A stretch of DNA of 44,451 bases, taken from NCBI GenBank assembly GCA_014192625.1, contig BJHM01000031.1, forward strand, positions 1 through 44,451. Reading direction: 5' to 3'. Below are positions 1-7,994 of the stretch, piece after piece. Each line of letters opens with the position of its first letter. Positions within the stretch are counted from its first letter, which is position 1. The DNA comes from Planctomycetota bacterium (GTDB lineage Bacteria > Planctomycetota > UBA1135 > UBA2386). A program made the translations under genes and the position numbers. The notes under the pieces are model-generated. The model had not been told where the DNA came from, searched no databases, and saw only the letters and a list, made by a program, of their open reading frames with translations.

Positions 1-2
1 GT

Positions 3-305
3 GGTGGTGGAGAGGGCGAGCACGCGGCTGCGGTCGCGGTGGCCGGGGCGGTCGAGCAGGTCGAGGCGGCGGGGTTGCGTCGGCAGCAGGCGGAGCGGCG
101 GCTGCGCGCGCGGCTGCGGGTTCCGCACCGATGGTCGACGAAGAAAGCCTCATCGAGGCGATCGTGGAACTGGGCTTTGATCGCACTGCTCTGCTGTGCT
201 CTGCCACCCCGATTGCGTTGCGAGGCAGCCAGCACGGGCGCTCAGCCCACATCGTGCTTCCAAAGGAGCGCACCGGTGATGCGTTCAACGACATTGGCTT
301 CCTGA
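3..305 (+). CDS. Possible 3' end of an upstream gene (left-truncated)
   Basis: A reading frame open from the window edge encodes an Ala/Glu/Arg-rich stretch resembling a coiled coil (AVEQVEAAGLRRQQAERRL) up to about position 120. After that it continues as arginine- and cysteine-rich sequence that looks like an out-of-frame reading of the next gene. The first 40 residues could be the real end of a truncated gene, but the 175-bp overlap with the DUF1257-like frame makes the remainder unlikely. A frameshift near 120-130 joining the two frames is an alternative. No family was recognised. Confidence 0.2.
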   Translation, partial: GGGEGEHAAAVAVAGAVEQVEAAGLRRQQAERRLRARLRVPHRWSTKKASSRRSWNWALIALLCCALPPRLRCEAASTGAQPTSCFQRSAPVMRSTTLAS

Positions 306-583
306 AGGGCCCCGCCGGCTACGTCGCGGTGCTCAGTGACGATCACGCCATCTATGGACGAGAGTGGCTCGCGAAGGTTGGGGATCGCTACAGATTCCAC
401 TGGACCGCGAAGCAATCTCGCCTAGCCGAGGCGGAGCGGATGCGCATCGAAGAGGAACGCCAGCGCCTCGTTGAGGCTCAGCGAGTGGCGGTCCATGAGC
501 GTGCGAAGAAGCTGGGGTACGTGGTGAAGGAAGCTCGCGAGGGTGACACGATCCGACTTGTCTTGGTGAAGCGGAGTTACTGA
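131..583 (+). CDS. DUF1257 (Ycf35-like) family protein
   Basis: This 150-residue protein has the layout of DUF1257/Ycf35-like proteins: an N-terminal helix ending in ELGF, a central beta-rich part, a charged Glu/Arg helix at about residues 95-125, and a C-terminal GYVVKE...RLVLVKR strand typical of the family. The usual N-terminal S-H-F-x-x-I strand before the first helix is missing from this start. The frame stays open to the window edge, so the true start may lie upstream or the first strand may be lost. The stop overlaps the next start by one base (TGATG), implying translational coupling with the radical-SAM gene. The molecular function of DUF1257 is not established. The family call is from memory of the domain's pattern. 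Confidence 0.6.
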   Translation: MVDEESLIEAIVELGFDRTALLCSATPIALRGSQHGRSAHIVLPKERTGDAFNDIGFLKGPAGYVAVLSDDHAIYGREWLAKVGDRYRFHWTAKQSRLAEAERMRIEEERQRLVEAQRVAVHERAKKLGYVVKEAREGDTIRLVLVKRSY

Positions 584-1179
584 TGTTGCTGAATCTTGCT
601 CGCACGATTCCAAGAAGCGCAGCGAATGGACCCGGGCAGCGATTCGTCATTTGGGTACAAGGTTGTGCCATAAGGTGTCCAGGCTGCTGGAATCCGGACA
701 CTTGGACGTTCGCGACACGCCAACTTCGTGACACCGCTGCGCTCGCCGACGAGATCGTGGCCACCAGCGAGATCGAGGGAGTCACGCTTACTGGCGGAGA
801 GCCGTTTCACCAAGCGCGGGCACTTGTGGACGTCGCCAGTCGTGTGCGAGCCGCCGGGCTTTCAGTGTTCGTGTTCACGGGGTACGACCTACATGAGTTG
901 AACCAATCAGATCACTGTGAGCTGCTTGCCCTTACCGATGTCCTCGTGTCTGGGCGGTACGTGCAATCGCTGCGATCATTCGAGTCTGAGTGGAGGGGCT
1001 CGACCAATCAGCGAGTGCATTTCCTGTCCGCGCGGTATACCGAGGCCAGCATGGCTGACAGTGCACATGTCGAGTTCCACTTGGCTCCCGATGGGGAGCT
1101 TTCCGTTACGGGGTTCCCGCTTCCACAGTTACTCGATGTGGTTCCGGCACCGGAGTGGCCACCTCAAGATCAGGAGTAA
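583..1179 (+). CDS. Radical SAM activase-like protein (NrdG/4Fe-4S single-cluster type)
   Basis: A 198-residue protein with the radical-SAM cysteine motif CAIRCPGC (Cys28, Cys32, Cys35), followed by the glycine-rich TGGEP motif at residues 70-74. Its length and the motif position close to the N terminus match the small activases of the NrdG/PflA type, which use SAM and a 4Fe-4S cluster to abstract hydrogen from a partner protein. No anaerobic ribonucleotide reductase or glycyl-radical enzyme is present in the window, so its substrate is unknown. It is translationally coupled to the DUF1257-like gene through TGATG, suggesting a shared function. The C-terminal 60 residues resemble nothing specific. 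Confidence 0.8.
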   Translation: MLLNLARTIPRSAANGPGQRFVIWVQGCAIRCPGCWNPDTWTFATRQLRDTAALADEIVATSEIEGVTLTGGEPFHQARALVDVASRVRAAGLSVFVFTGYDLHELNQSDHCELLALTDVLVSGRYVQSLRSFESEWRGSTNQRVHFLSARYTEASMADSAHVEFHLAPDGELSVTGFPLPQLLDVVPAPEWPPQDQE

Positions 1180-1256
1180 TGGTGTGGGCCGCTTGCCGAC
1201 TCCATCGTCAGCCGCAGAATCACGACCATGGGCACGCTAGCGATTACACGACATGC

Positions 1257-1524
1257 TCAGGCTCGGTTCGCCCGCCACATTCTGGAATAGTGCTGTCGGT
1301 TGTCTTCAACCCACGTTCCAGCAAACAAGTGAGCGCCCAGAAGGCAGTGCTTCGTGTCGGGATTGGACTTCGCTTCCCCGACATACCGCCGCTCGAAGAA
1401 CGCCAGTCTCCCCCACGGGCTCCGGACCCTCGCCACGGATGCCAAACAGTTCGGTCAGGCCAGTGCCGCCCCAGACCTTGGTCTGGGTGATCCGCTCGAG
1501 GAGACAAGGCTTCAGGGACGCCAT
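1257..1524 (-). pseudogene. Decayed 5' fragment of a class I mannose-6-phosphate isomerase-like gene
   Basis: Reading leftward from 1524, the first 40 codons give a sequence very like the N terminus of class I phosphomannose isomerases. It has a VWGG motif, then LTELFG and PVGET, where intact enzymes continue with W-E. The frame then drifts: the same frame ends at 1306, another minus frame runs to 1257 (with ERRYVGEAKSNPDTKH), and no conserved metal-binding residues follow. This looks like a remnant lying downstream of the MBOAT gene, perhaps once part of a polysaccharide cluster. The rest of the 1180-1600 gap holds no gene I can recognise. Confidence 0.4.
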
Positions 1525-1600
1525 GGGGAGGCGCTTGTTCTACCCTCTCGGGCAGGGGCTTCCAACGAACGGGGGATCTCGTGACCAGCCGGAAATCAGG

Positions 1601-3055
1601 CTAGAACCGATAGTAGATGAATGGGTTGTGAGCGCTATTGACCAATCGGATGCAGGCCAGGGTGAAGACCACCATGACCAAGGCCACCATCACAGGTGCC
1701 CCCGCTGCCGTGTTGCGCCAAGCCAGGAATCGGCCTTCCCATCGACACCACCGCTCCGACCAAGGCAAGAACGAGCAGGCGCAAGCCACCACCAGCATCG
1801 CTATCGACTGTCCATCGAGTCTTGAGTCGATGGTATGCCAATACTCAAACCACTGAGGACCGCCACCGAAGAACATTCGACTGAGCAGTTGAGATGCCTG
1901 AGTCAAAGTGTCTGACCGGAAGATGACCCAGCTCACCATGACCAGCATCACCATGGATACCCGCAGCGCCAGCTTTGGCACGCGAGCAGACATGTCTGAC
2001 CAGAACAACTTGTCGAGAGTGAGGAAGAAGCCCTGGTAGGCGCCCCAAATGACGAAGTTCCACGAAGCGCCATGCCAGAAACCAGAGACGAGAAAAACGA
2101 TCCAGAGATTGATATAGCCTCGGAATGGCGAGACTCGATTGCCTCCCAAGGGGATGTAGATGTACTCCCGCATGAAGCTCGACAGGGAGATGTGCCAGCG
2201 GCGCCAGAAGTCGGTGAAGGTCAGCGCCACATAAGGCCGCTGAAAGTTCTCGCGGAATTCAAAGCCCATCATCCGACCAAGGCCCAAGGCCATGTCGGAG
2301 TAGCCGGAAAAATCGAAGTAGATTTGGAAGAAGTAAGTCACCGCTGCCAGCCAAGCGTATGGCATGGGCACCATGTCGGGATGCGCTCTGAAAATTGGAT
2401 CGCATAACTCAGCCATGGCGTTCGCGATCAGGACCTTCTTCGCGAGCCCCAGCGTGAACCTCTCGACCCCGCTCCAGAACTGGTCAATCGAGAGGGTGCG
2501 ACTTCGAATCTGCGCTTCGATGTCGTGGTATCTAATGATAGGCCCCGCAATCAACTGCGGAAACAAGATCAGGTAGAGCAAGCAGTCGCCAAAAGACTGG
2601 GTCGGCTCCGCTCGCCTCCAGTAAACGTCTACGACGTAGCTGATCTTGTGGAAAGTGAAGAAACTGATGCCGATCGGCAATGCCACCTTGGTCCAACCAA
2701 CTTGGTGGAACCCCATCAACACAAGCAGGGAGTCAACTTGATCAACAAAGAAGTTTGCGTATTTAAAGTACAGAAGCAGGCCAACATTCACGAGCAGGCT
2801 GACCTGCAGTTGGCGAAGTCCGGCCCTAGAGTTGCCCGGCTCAGCGACTGCGCAGCCATGAATCCGACGGCTTACCCAGTAGTCAAACCAAGTGCTGGCC
2901 ACCAGCACATACACGAACAACGGGGCGCCCCACGCGTAGAAGATCAGGCTGAAGATGAGCGCTACCGAGTTCCGCAGACGCCCCGGGCAGCCGGTGTAGA
3001 CGGCCAAGAAAACCGGGAGGAACCAGAAGAGAAATAGGGAGGAGCTGAAGACCAC
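1601..3055 (-). CDS. MBOAT family O-acyltransferase (AlgI-like)
   Basis: A 484-residue polytopic membrane protein with a hydrophobic N terminus and about ten predicted membrane segments. It shows the MBOAT hallmarks: FDFSGYSDMALGLG at about 247-260, the FWRRWHISLSSFMREYIYIPLGG stretch with His288, and SGFWHGASWNF with the probable catalytic His328. AlgI-type proteins move acyl groups, usually acetyl, across the inner membrane for O-acylation of exopolysaccharides. The gene diverges from an AlgX/AlgJ-like SGNH protein at 3243, the expected periplasmic partner, separated by 187 bp that must hold both promoters. Which polysaccharide is modified cannot be read from the window. The length is normal for AlgI. 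Confidence 0.93.
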   Translation of the reverse strand: MVFSSSLFLFWFLPVFLAVYTGCPGRLRNSVALIFSLIFYAWGAPLFVYVLVASTWFDYWVSRRIHGCAVAEPGNSRAGLRQLQVSLLVNVGLLLYFKYANFFVDQVDSLLVLMGFHQVGWTKVALPIGISFFTFHKISYVVDVYWRRAEPTQSFGDCLLYLILFPQLIAGPIIRYHDIEAQIRSRTLSIDQFWSGVERFTLGLAKKVLIANAMAELCDPIFRAHPDMVPMPYAWLAAVTYFFQIYFDFSGYSDMALGLGRMMGFEFRENFQRPYVALTFTDFWRRWHISLSSFMREYIYIPLGGNRVSPFRGYINLWIVFLVSGFWHGASWNFVIWGAYQGFFLTLDKLFWSDMSARVPKLALRVSMVMLVMVSWVIFRSDTLTQASQLLSRMFFGGGPQWFEYWHTIDSRLDGQSIAMLVVACACSFLPWSERWCRWEGRFLAWRNTAAGAPVMVALVMVVFTLACIRLVNSAHNPFIYYRF

Positions 3056-3242
3056 GGTTCAGGCTGATTGCTAAGGAAATCTGGATCAGTTGGTGGGCTC
3101 GGGGCCAGCTTGTGTTCCTGCCATGCTATTGACGATAACGTTGTTAATGATGCTCCTAATCGGCATTCTCGCCGGCTGCACTTGACCAGGAACAACCTCT
3201 CGAGACTGCGCTGGGCAAGCAACACCCATTGGAAAGTAAGCC

Positions 3243-4493
3243 ATGTTGGGCCCCAAACTTCCATCCCGTTCCGACCGTAATGCACGACTCGTAGGCTGCA
3301 TTACCTTCTCCAGCCTGATCTGCATTCCCCTGGCGCAGACCACGTTCGAGTTTGCACCCACCGGCAAGCTCGGCGGCGTGGAAACTCCGGTTGCAGCGGA
3401 CACGCAGCTTTCGCTTCGCGCGTGGAACGATGGCAAGTGGCAGGAAGAAGTTGACCATCGGGCATCCGACGAACTGGGACTCCGAAGCTGGATCATTCGA
3501 CTTGATAACGAGCTGAGGTTCAGCGCGCTGGAATCTACGAAGCGCCCCGTGGTGATGGGAGAAGGTGGATCGCTGTTCCTCGAAAACTACTTCCCAGGCA
3601 AGTCGTACCTTCACCCGTTCCAGGTTCAGCCACTACTTACCCGTCTGTGGAACCTAAAAACTCTCCAGCAGGTCATGAGCGAACATGGCATCACACTTTG
3701 TCTCTGCATCTCGCCTAACAAGGCAGAGGTGTATCAGCACTTGATTCCCGCAGATCAACGACGCGTTCGGGAAGCCATTGGTAGCAAGTGGCTCCTGCGG
3801 GACTTGGTGGAGAAAGCAGTCAAGGTCGGCGGCATTCAGTGCATTGACCTCGCTGCGCAGTTCAAAACTTGGCTGGCCTCAGCCCCACTTGGAGCACCTC
3901 CCTTGTTTCCGCCTACCGGAACTCACTGGAGCAACTACGGGGCAGCTCGCGCAACGACCTATCTCCTTGATGAACTGGAGAGGATGTCTGGCAGGGACAT
4001 CGTGAACCTTGAGTTGGCGGGAACCGAAACGTCGAATCGGCCAGTGGATGACGAGAATGACGTCGGTGTCATGTCCAATATCCTGGCCGAGGAGCGGTTT
4101 ATCAGCCCAAGCCCACAGCCTGTGATTCGGGCTCGGCACGGCGATCAAGGCCGACCAGCCAAGCTGCTGTTCGTTGGAACGAGTTTTGTATGGGGCCTGA
4201 CCAGAGCCCTGACGAAGGTGACCGCCACGGAGAGACTAACCGTGTGGTATTACTTCAAGAGCCAGATCGAGTTCATCAACGGACAAAGACAGCCCAGCAA
4301 GCCACTGGAAGGCAGGGCGGAGGACCTGCCGGAAATGGTGCGCGGCTTTGATTTTGTAATTATCGAAATCAACGAGAATACCTTGATGGATCTGGGCCAG
4401 AACTTCGTGGAAGCAGCACTCAAGGGATTCGGCAAGGAACCTGCTGCTTCTGTGCCAGCAGAGATCCTTCAAGCATTTCAAACCGCCCGCTAA
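3243..4493 (+). CDS. AlgX/AlgJ-like SGNH acetyltransferase-domain protein
   Basis: A 416-residue protein with an N-terminal hydrophobic segment (about residues 17-33) that is probably a signal anchor, placing the rest in the periplasm. It has the pattern of the ALGX domain: GTHWSNYGA with His228, and a GTSFVWG nucleophile block with Ser314. AlgX/AlgJ proteins take acetyl groups delivered by an MBOAT protein and place them on the polymer, which fits the divergent MBOAT neighbour. The first residue of the canonical D-T-H-W motif is glycine here (Gly226), so the catalytic Asp is either elsewhere or missing. GGAAAG at 3231-3236 sits at suitable distance from the ATG. Confidence 0.8.
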   Translation: MLGPKLPSRSDRNARLVGCITFSSLICIPLAQTTFEFAPTGKLGGVETPVAADTQLSLRAWNDGKWQEEVDHRASDELGLRSWIIRLDNELRFSALESTKRPVVMGEGGSLFLENYFPGKSYLHPFQVQPLLTRLWNLKTLQQVMSEHGITLCLCISPNKAEVYQHLIPADQRRVREAIGSKWLLRDLVEKAVKVGGIQCIDLAAQFKTWLASAPLGAPPLFPPTGTHWSNYGAARATTYLLDELERMSGRDIVNLELAGTETSNRPVDDENDVGVMSNILAEERFISPSPQPVIRARHGDQGRPAKLLFVGTSFVWGLTRALTKVTATERLTVWYYFKSQIEFINGQRQPSKPLEGRAEDLPEMVRGFDFVIIEINENTLMDLGQNFVEAALKGFGKEPAASVPAEILQAFQTAR

Positions 4494-4536
4494 CACTACT
4501 TTGTCACTCGTCTGATTGGTGAAAGAGCATTCGGCA

Positions 4537-5544
4537 TCACAACTTGGGCGGATCACGGATGAAGGCCGCAGCACGTGCTGCGTAGCGTTCTCCGAGTGCG
4601 AATAGCATGAAGACGACGACCTCCGTCACCGCTTCGCGGATGGCGCCGATGCTCAGCATGCTTCCGTCCGTCGAGCGCTGCCGCTCTGACTCAAGGAACG
4701 TGTAGGCGAGGGCCGTCAGGGCCATGTGGCGGTGAAGTCCCGGATAGGAGCGTCCTTCAAAGTGATCGAGCGCGGCCTCTTGTTTTAGATCGCGATAGTG
4801 TTGCTCGATGGCCCAGCGCTCGTGAGTCGTGGCGACGAGTTGTTTTTTGCTGATCGAGGCTGGCAGGTTGGAGAAATGGAACTTGCGGACGCTCTCTTTG
4901 CCGATCGTTCGCTCGCAGATCAGCCAGATCGGTTCGTGCATCTGGCCTGAATGCCATCGATGCGCGGGTGTGACGCGCATGATCACGAACTCCGCAGCGA
5001 GCGGCCCTTTCGTGCCCTTGCGCCATTCGATTCGATGCCAACGCGACTCCGGCATGTTCTTGGCGAAGTGCTCCAGCGATTGTGGACGTGGAGATCGCTT
5101 CGCCAGTTTGGCGATGGATCTAGGCCGCCCGATTGGCCCGGACTTCGGCACCTCAAACACTGGCTCGTCTACGAACACCTTGGTGGTCTTGCTCACCCCG
5201 ACGGCATAGTGAAGGCCCCGCTCAGCCAGAGAGCGGCGAAACTCGACGGAGTCGCCGTAGCCTGCGTCTGCGAGCACGCACTCGATCTCGATGCCGCTCG
5301 CGATGGCAACATCCACCTGCTCGATCGCCATCGCCGCTTTCGTACGGTGTCGCAAACTCTCGGGAACGTGCGTCCGCTCGCGCCGATCCTCGTCGTTGCA
5401 CCAGTCCTGCGGCAAGAATAGCTCCATGCTCAACGGCCAGACTGCCTTCTTTGCGCGCAGCGCCGTAGTGACCACGACCTGGCAGTTGGCGATCTTGCCC
5501 AGTGCGCCGCAGTACTGCTGGTCTGGGACTGCAGCTTCTTTGTC
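4537..5544 (-). pseudogene. IS701-family transposase remnant (5'-truncated, DDE_5 type)
   Basis: The minus-strand frame encodes 312 residues from a GTG at 5475 and stays open upstream to a TAG at 5545-5547. Translation between them gives YCGALGKIANCQ, a block found internally in IS701 transposases, so the frame is a continuation and not a true N terminus. The second catalytic region (LADAGYGD) and the C-terminal glutamate region (ERWAIEQHYRDLKQE...RHMALTALAY) are present. The first catalytic Asp in the usual D-E-T-G-F-P block and about 100 N-terminal residues are gone. No matching terminal inverted repeats were found. The element is probably immobile. Confidence 0.85.
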
Positions 5545-5729
5545 CTACTCCCTACGGCGCCACAGCAGGCAATGGATGCGCTTCCGCCCTCGGCCTCTCG
5601 TCGCAAGAAGCCACGCATGGGAGTCTCTCGGGAGTCGAAGGGGTGGGGTTCGTCAGGCGTCGAGCGCGAACCGTCCAGTGCGTTGACGTCCTGGCGACGC
5701 TGGCCGCGGTCGTCGTGGTGGGGGCGACG

Positions 5730-6185
5730 ATGACGCCCCAGCCCGCGCCTGAGCCTGACTGGGGAACCATCGGCTCCGGCATCCTACGACGCCTGGGCAG
5801 ACTGGGCGCGCCACGCGAGTGGCTCGAAGATGCCGCCCAGGACGCCCTCGTGTGCATGTTGGTCCTGATGAATGGTGGCGGGCGGATCGAGAACCGCGTT
5901 GCATTTGGTGTGGACTTCACTCGGAAGCGCTGGATTGACGAGCTGCGGAGGCAACGACGGAGGGCTGAGGATCTGGAGCCGAAGCCGGATATGTCAGTCG
6001 CCAATTCTGTCCACAGCAATCCAATCGACTGGCCGGCTCTACTTCGAGGCGCTGGCTGGGAACCGACCCAGGCCTGGAGCCGCATTTTGGACGCAATCTC
6101 AAGCGGCACGCGAGGAACGAGGAGCTTCGGAACTGGCGGCGAGCCGTGCGCCGCCGGGTCGCGACGAAGGCCTGGCCGAGTTTGA
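5730..6185 (+). CDS. Sigma-70 region 2-like protein, probably degraded
   Basis: From the ATG at 5730 the first 85 residues resemble region 2 of ECF sigma factors: a helix with EDAAQDALVCML, then RIENRVAFGVDFTRKRWIDELRRQRRR, matching the usual helix that ends in D-E-L-R-R. Region 4, the -35-binding helix-turn-helix, is not visible in this frame, whose tail is low-complexity. Another forward frame at about 6100-6160 reads NLKRHARNEELRNWRRAVRRRV and looks more protein-like, so a frameshift near 6050-6090 is plausible. The gene abuts the transposase remnant and may have been damaged by the same rearrangement. The frame is open upstream to 5502 but that part is transposon sequence in antisense. 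Confidence 0.45.
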   Translation: MTPQPAPEPDWGTIGSGILRRLGRLGAPREWLEDAAQDALVCMLVLMNGGGRIENRVAFGVDFTRKRWIDELRRQRRRAEDLEPKPDMSVANSVHSNPIDWPALLRGAGWEPTQAWSRILDAISSGTRGTRSFGTGGEPCAAGSRRRPGRV

Positions 6186-6291
6186 GGCCCGCTCCGAGCG
6201 CATCCCCGCCGCCTACGCAGCGTCCGACCAAGCAGACGGTGCCGTGCACCCGCGGCGCGCACGGCGGGGGGATTGAGGGGGCCGATGCGCC

Positions 6292-6846
6292 TTAGAAGTG
6301 CAGCACCGATTGCACCTGCTTGCCCGCGAGCTTCTTGCGGCCTTGCAAGAAGTCGAGCTCGATGACGAAGGCGCAGCCAGCGACGGTGGCGCCGCAGGCT
6401 TCGATGAGCTTGCAAGCTGCGCCCATGGTGCCGCCGGTGGCGAGCACATCGTCGACGAGCAGCACGCGCTGGCCCTTGGCGACTGCGTCTTGGTGCACTT
6501 CGACGGTGTCCGTGCCGTATTCGAGTGCGTATTCGACGCGGTTGGTCTTCCACGGCAGCTTGCCGGGCTTGCGGATCGGCACGAAGCCGATGCCGAGTTG
6601 CACGGCGAGTGGCGCCCCAAACAGAAACCCGCGCGACTCGATCGCGGCGATGGCGTCGACCTTGCCAAAGTCCATGCGCGATAGCCGCGCAATCGTCTCG
6701 CGCATCGCCGCGGCGTTGCCAAGGAGCGGTGTGATGTCCTTGAACAGGATGCCGGGCTTGGGGAAGTCAGGAACGTCGCGGAGATGCTGCGTGAGATCCA
6801 TGCGGGCAGGATCGCCTGCGTGTAGGACCTTCGCAACCGGCGGCAT
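6292..6846 (-). CDS. apt: Adenine phosphoribosyltransferase
   Basis: This type I phosphoribosyltransferase converts adenine and PRPP to AMP in cytosolic purine salvage. The PRPP-binding loop VLLVDDVLATGGT is intact, as are FPKPGILFKDITPLL near the N terminus and ESRGFLFGAP. From the ATG at 6846 it has 184 residues. That ATG overlaps the stop of the upstream dehydrogenase by one base (TGATG), which favours coupled translation. A start at 6801 (MDLTQHLRDVPDFPKPG) gives 169 residues, closer to the common length, and is also possible. The function is secure. The pairing with a dehydrogenase is unusual and probably incidental. Confidence 0.96.
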   Translation of the reverse strand: MPPVAKVLHAGDPARMDLTQHLRDVPDFPKPGILFKDITPLLGNAAAMRETIARLSRMDFGKVDAIAAIESRGFLFGAPLAVQLGIGFVPIRKPGKLPWKTNRVEYALEYGTDTVEVHQDAVAKGQRVLLVDDVLATGGTMGAACKLIEACGATVAGCAFVIELDFLQGRKKLAGKQVQSVLHF

Positions 6847-7895
6847 CAAGAAGTCTGCAGGAGCACTTTGGTGCAGCGTTGCAGCTTCTGCTCAAAGATC
6901 TCGTAGCCGCGTTCGGCCTCGGCAAAGCTCATGCGGTGCGAAAACAGCGCCTTCAGGTCGAGGTCGCCGCGAGCTAGCCGCTGCAGCGTGCGGTCCATCC
7001 AGGCGCGCACCGGGGCGCGACCGGATCGGTAGGTGAGGTTCTTGTCATAGATCATGCCGGGCGTGATCGCGAACGCAGGTTCGTTGTGCACGCCGGGGGC
7101 GCTGATGGTCCCGCCGCAGCGGACGAGCTGCCAAGCGAGTCGGGTCGCGTCGGGGTGGCCGACGACTTCGAGCACCACGTCGGCGCCGCGGCCGCCGGTC
7201 GCGGCGAGCACCCGCGCTGCGATGTCGTCGCGACCGAGTTCGATCGGGATGCCGCCGTGTTGCGACGCGAGTTCGAGCCGTTCGGCGACGCGATCGACGC
7301 ACAGCACTTGAGCTGCACCCAAGTCGCGCGCACCGAGCAGCGCGCAGATGCCAACGGGGCCGAGGCCGAGCACAACTACGACATCGCCCGTGCGCACACC
7401 GCCTTGGTCGGCCGCATGAAAGCCAGTCGACAACACGTCGCCGGCGAGCAGCGCCTGCTCCAGCGGAACCGTCGCGGGTGCAGCGACCAGCGAAGCATCG
7501 GCGTAGGGGACGCGCACGTATTCAGCTTGGCCACCATGCAGTCCGCGACCGTCCTGCACCCAACCAAACAGCTGGCTATCCGTGCAGCGGCTCGTGAGCC
7601 CGCGCGCGCAGAACCAGCATGCGCCGCAGTTGACGCTAAACGGGCTCACTACCTTGGCGCCGGGCCGGAAGCGTTGCACCGCGGCGCCAACTTCGACGAT
7701 GGAGCCCACAAACTCGTGACCAAGCACGGTGCCCCGATCGAGCCCGCGCTCGACGCCGCGGTAGACGTGCAGGTCCGACCCGCAGATCGCTGCGAGTTCG
7801 ACGCGCACGATGGCATCCGTGGCGAGCAGCAGCTTGGGTTCGGCCACATCAGTGCAGCGAACGCGGAACGGAGCATCAAACGTGACGGCCTGCAT
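6846..7895 (-). CDS. Zinc-dependent alcohol dehydrogenase (MDR superfamily)
   Basis: A 349-residue medium-chain dehydrogenase/reductase. It has the catalytic zinc cysteine in ICGSDLH (Cys38), GHEFVGSIVEVG, the four-cysteine structural zinc lobe (CGACWFCARG...RC), and a Rossmann GLGPVG dinucleotide-binding loop. It should oxidise or reduce a polyol, alcohol or aldehyde with NAD(P). The substrate cannot be assigned; threonine/sorbitol-dehydrogenase-like and formaldehyde-dehydrogenase-like enzymes share this pattern. It precedes and overlaps apt. The 99-bp gap upstream, before the phosphatidyltransferase stop, contains the 12-bp palindrome ACGGTTAACCGT at 7991-8002, which includes that stop codon. 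Confidence 0.93.
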   Translation of the reverse strand: MQAVTFDAPFRVRCTDVAEPKLLLATDAIVRVELAAICGSDLHVYRGVERGLDRGTVLGHEFVGSIVEVGAAVQRFRPGAKVVSPFSVNCGACWFCARGLTSRCTDSQLFGWVQDGRGLHGGQAEYVRVPYADASLVAAPATVPLEQALLAGDVLSTGFHAADQGGVRTGDVVVVLGLGPVGICALLGARDLGAAQVLCVDRVAERLELASQHGGIPIELGRDDIAARVLAATGGRGADVVLEVVGHPDATRLAWQLVRCGGTISAPGVHNEPAFAITPGMIYDKNLTYRSGRAPVRAWMDRTLQRLARGDLDLKALFSHRMSFAEAERGYEIFEQKLQRCTKVLLQTS

Positions 7896-7994
7896 GGAGC
7901 ACGCAAGCGTAGCAGTGAGCGGCGCGGACGCCCGCGTTCGCGGTGCGTGGATCGCGCAGGAGATGGAGTGAGCCGTGCTGCGCGACGATGACGG

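Noticed and set aside
5552-6553. 333-residue minus-strand frame
   Set aside because: It is antisense to the sigma-like fragment and overlaps apt in another frame. It is arginine- and histidine-rich, as expected for a shadow at high GC.
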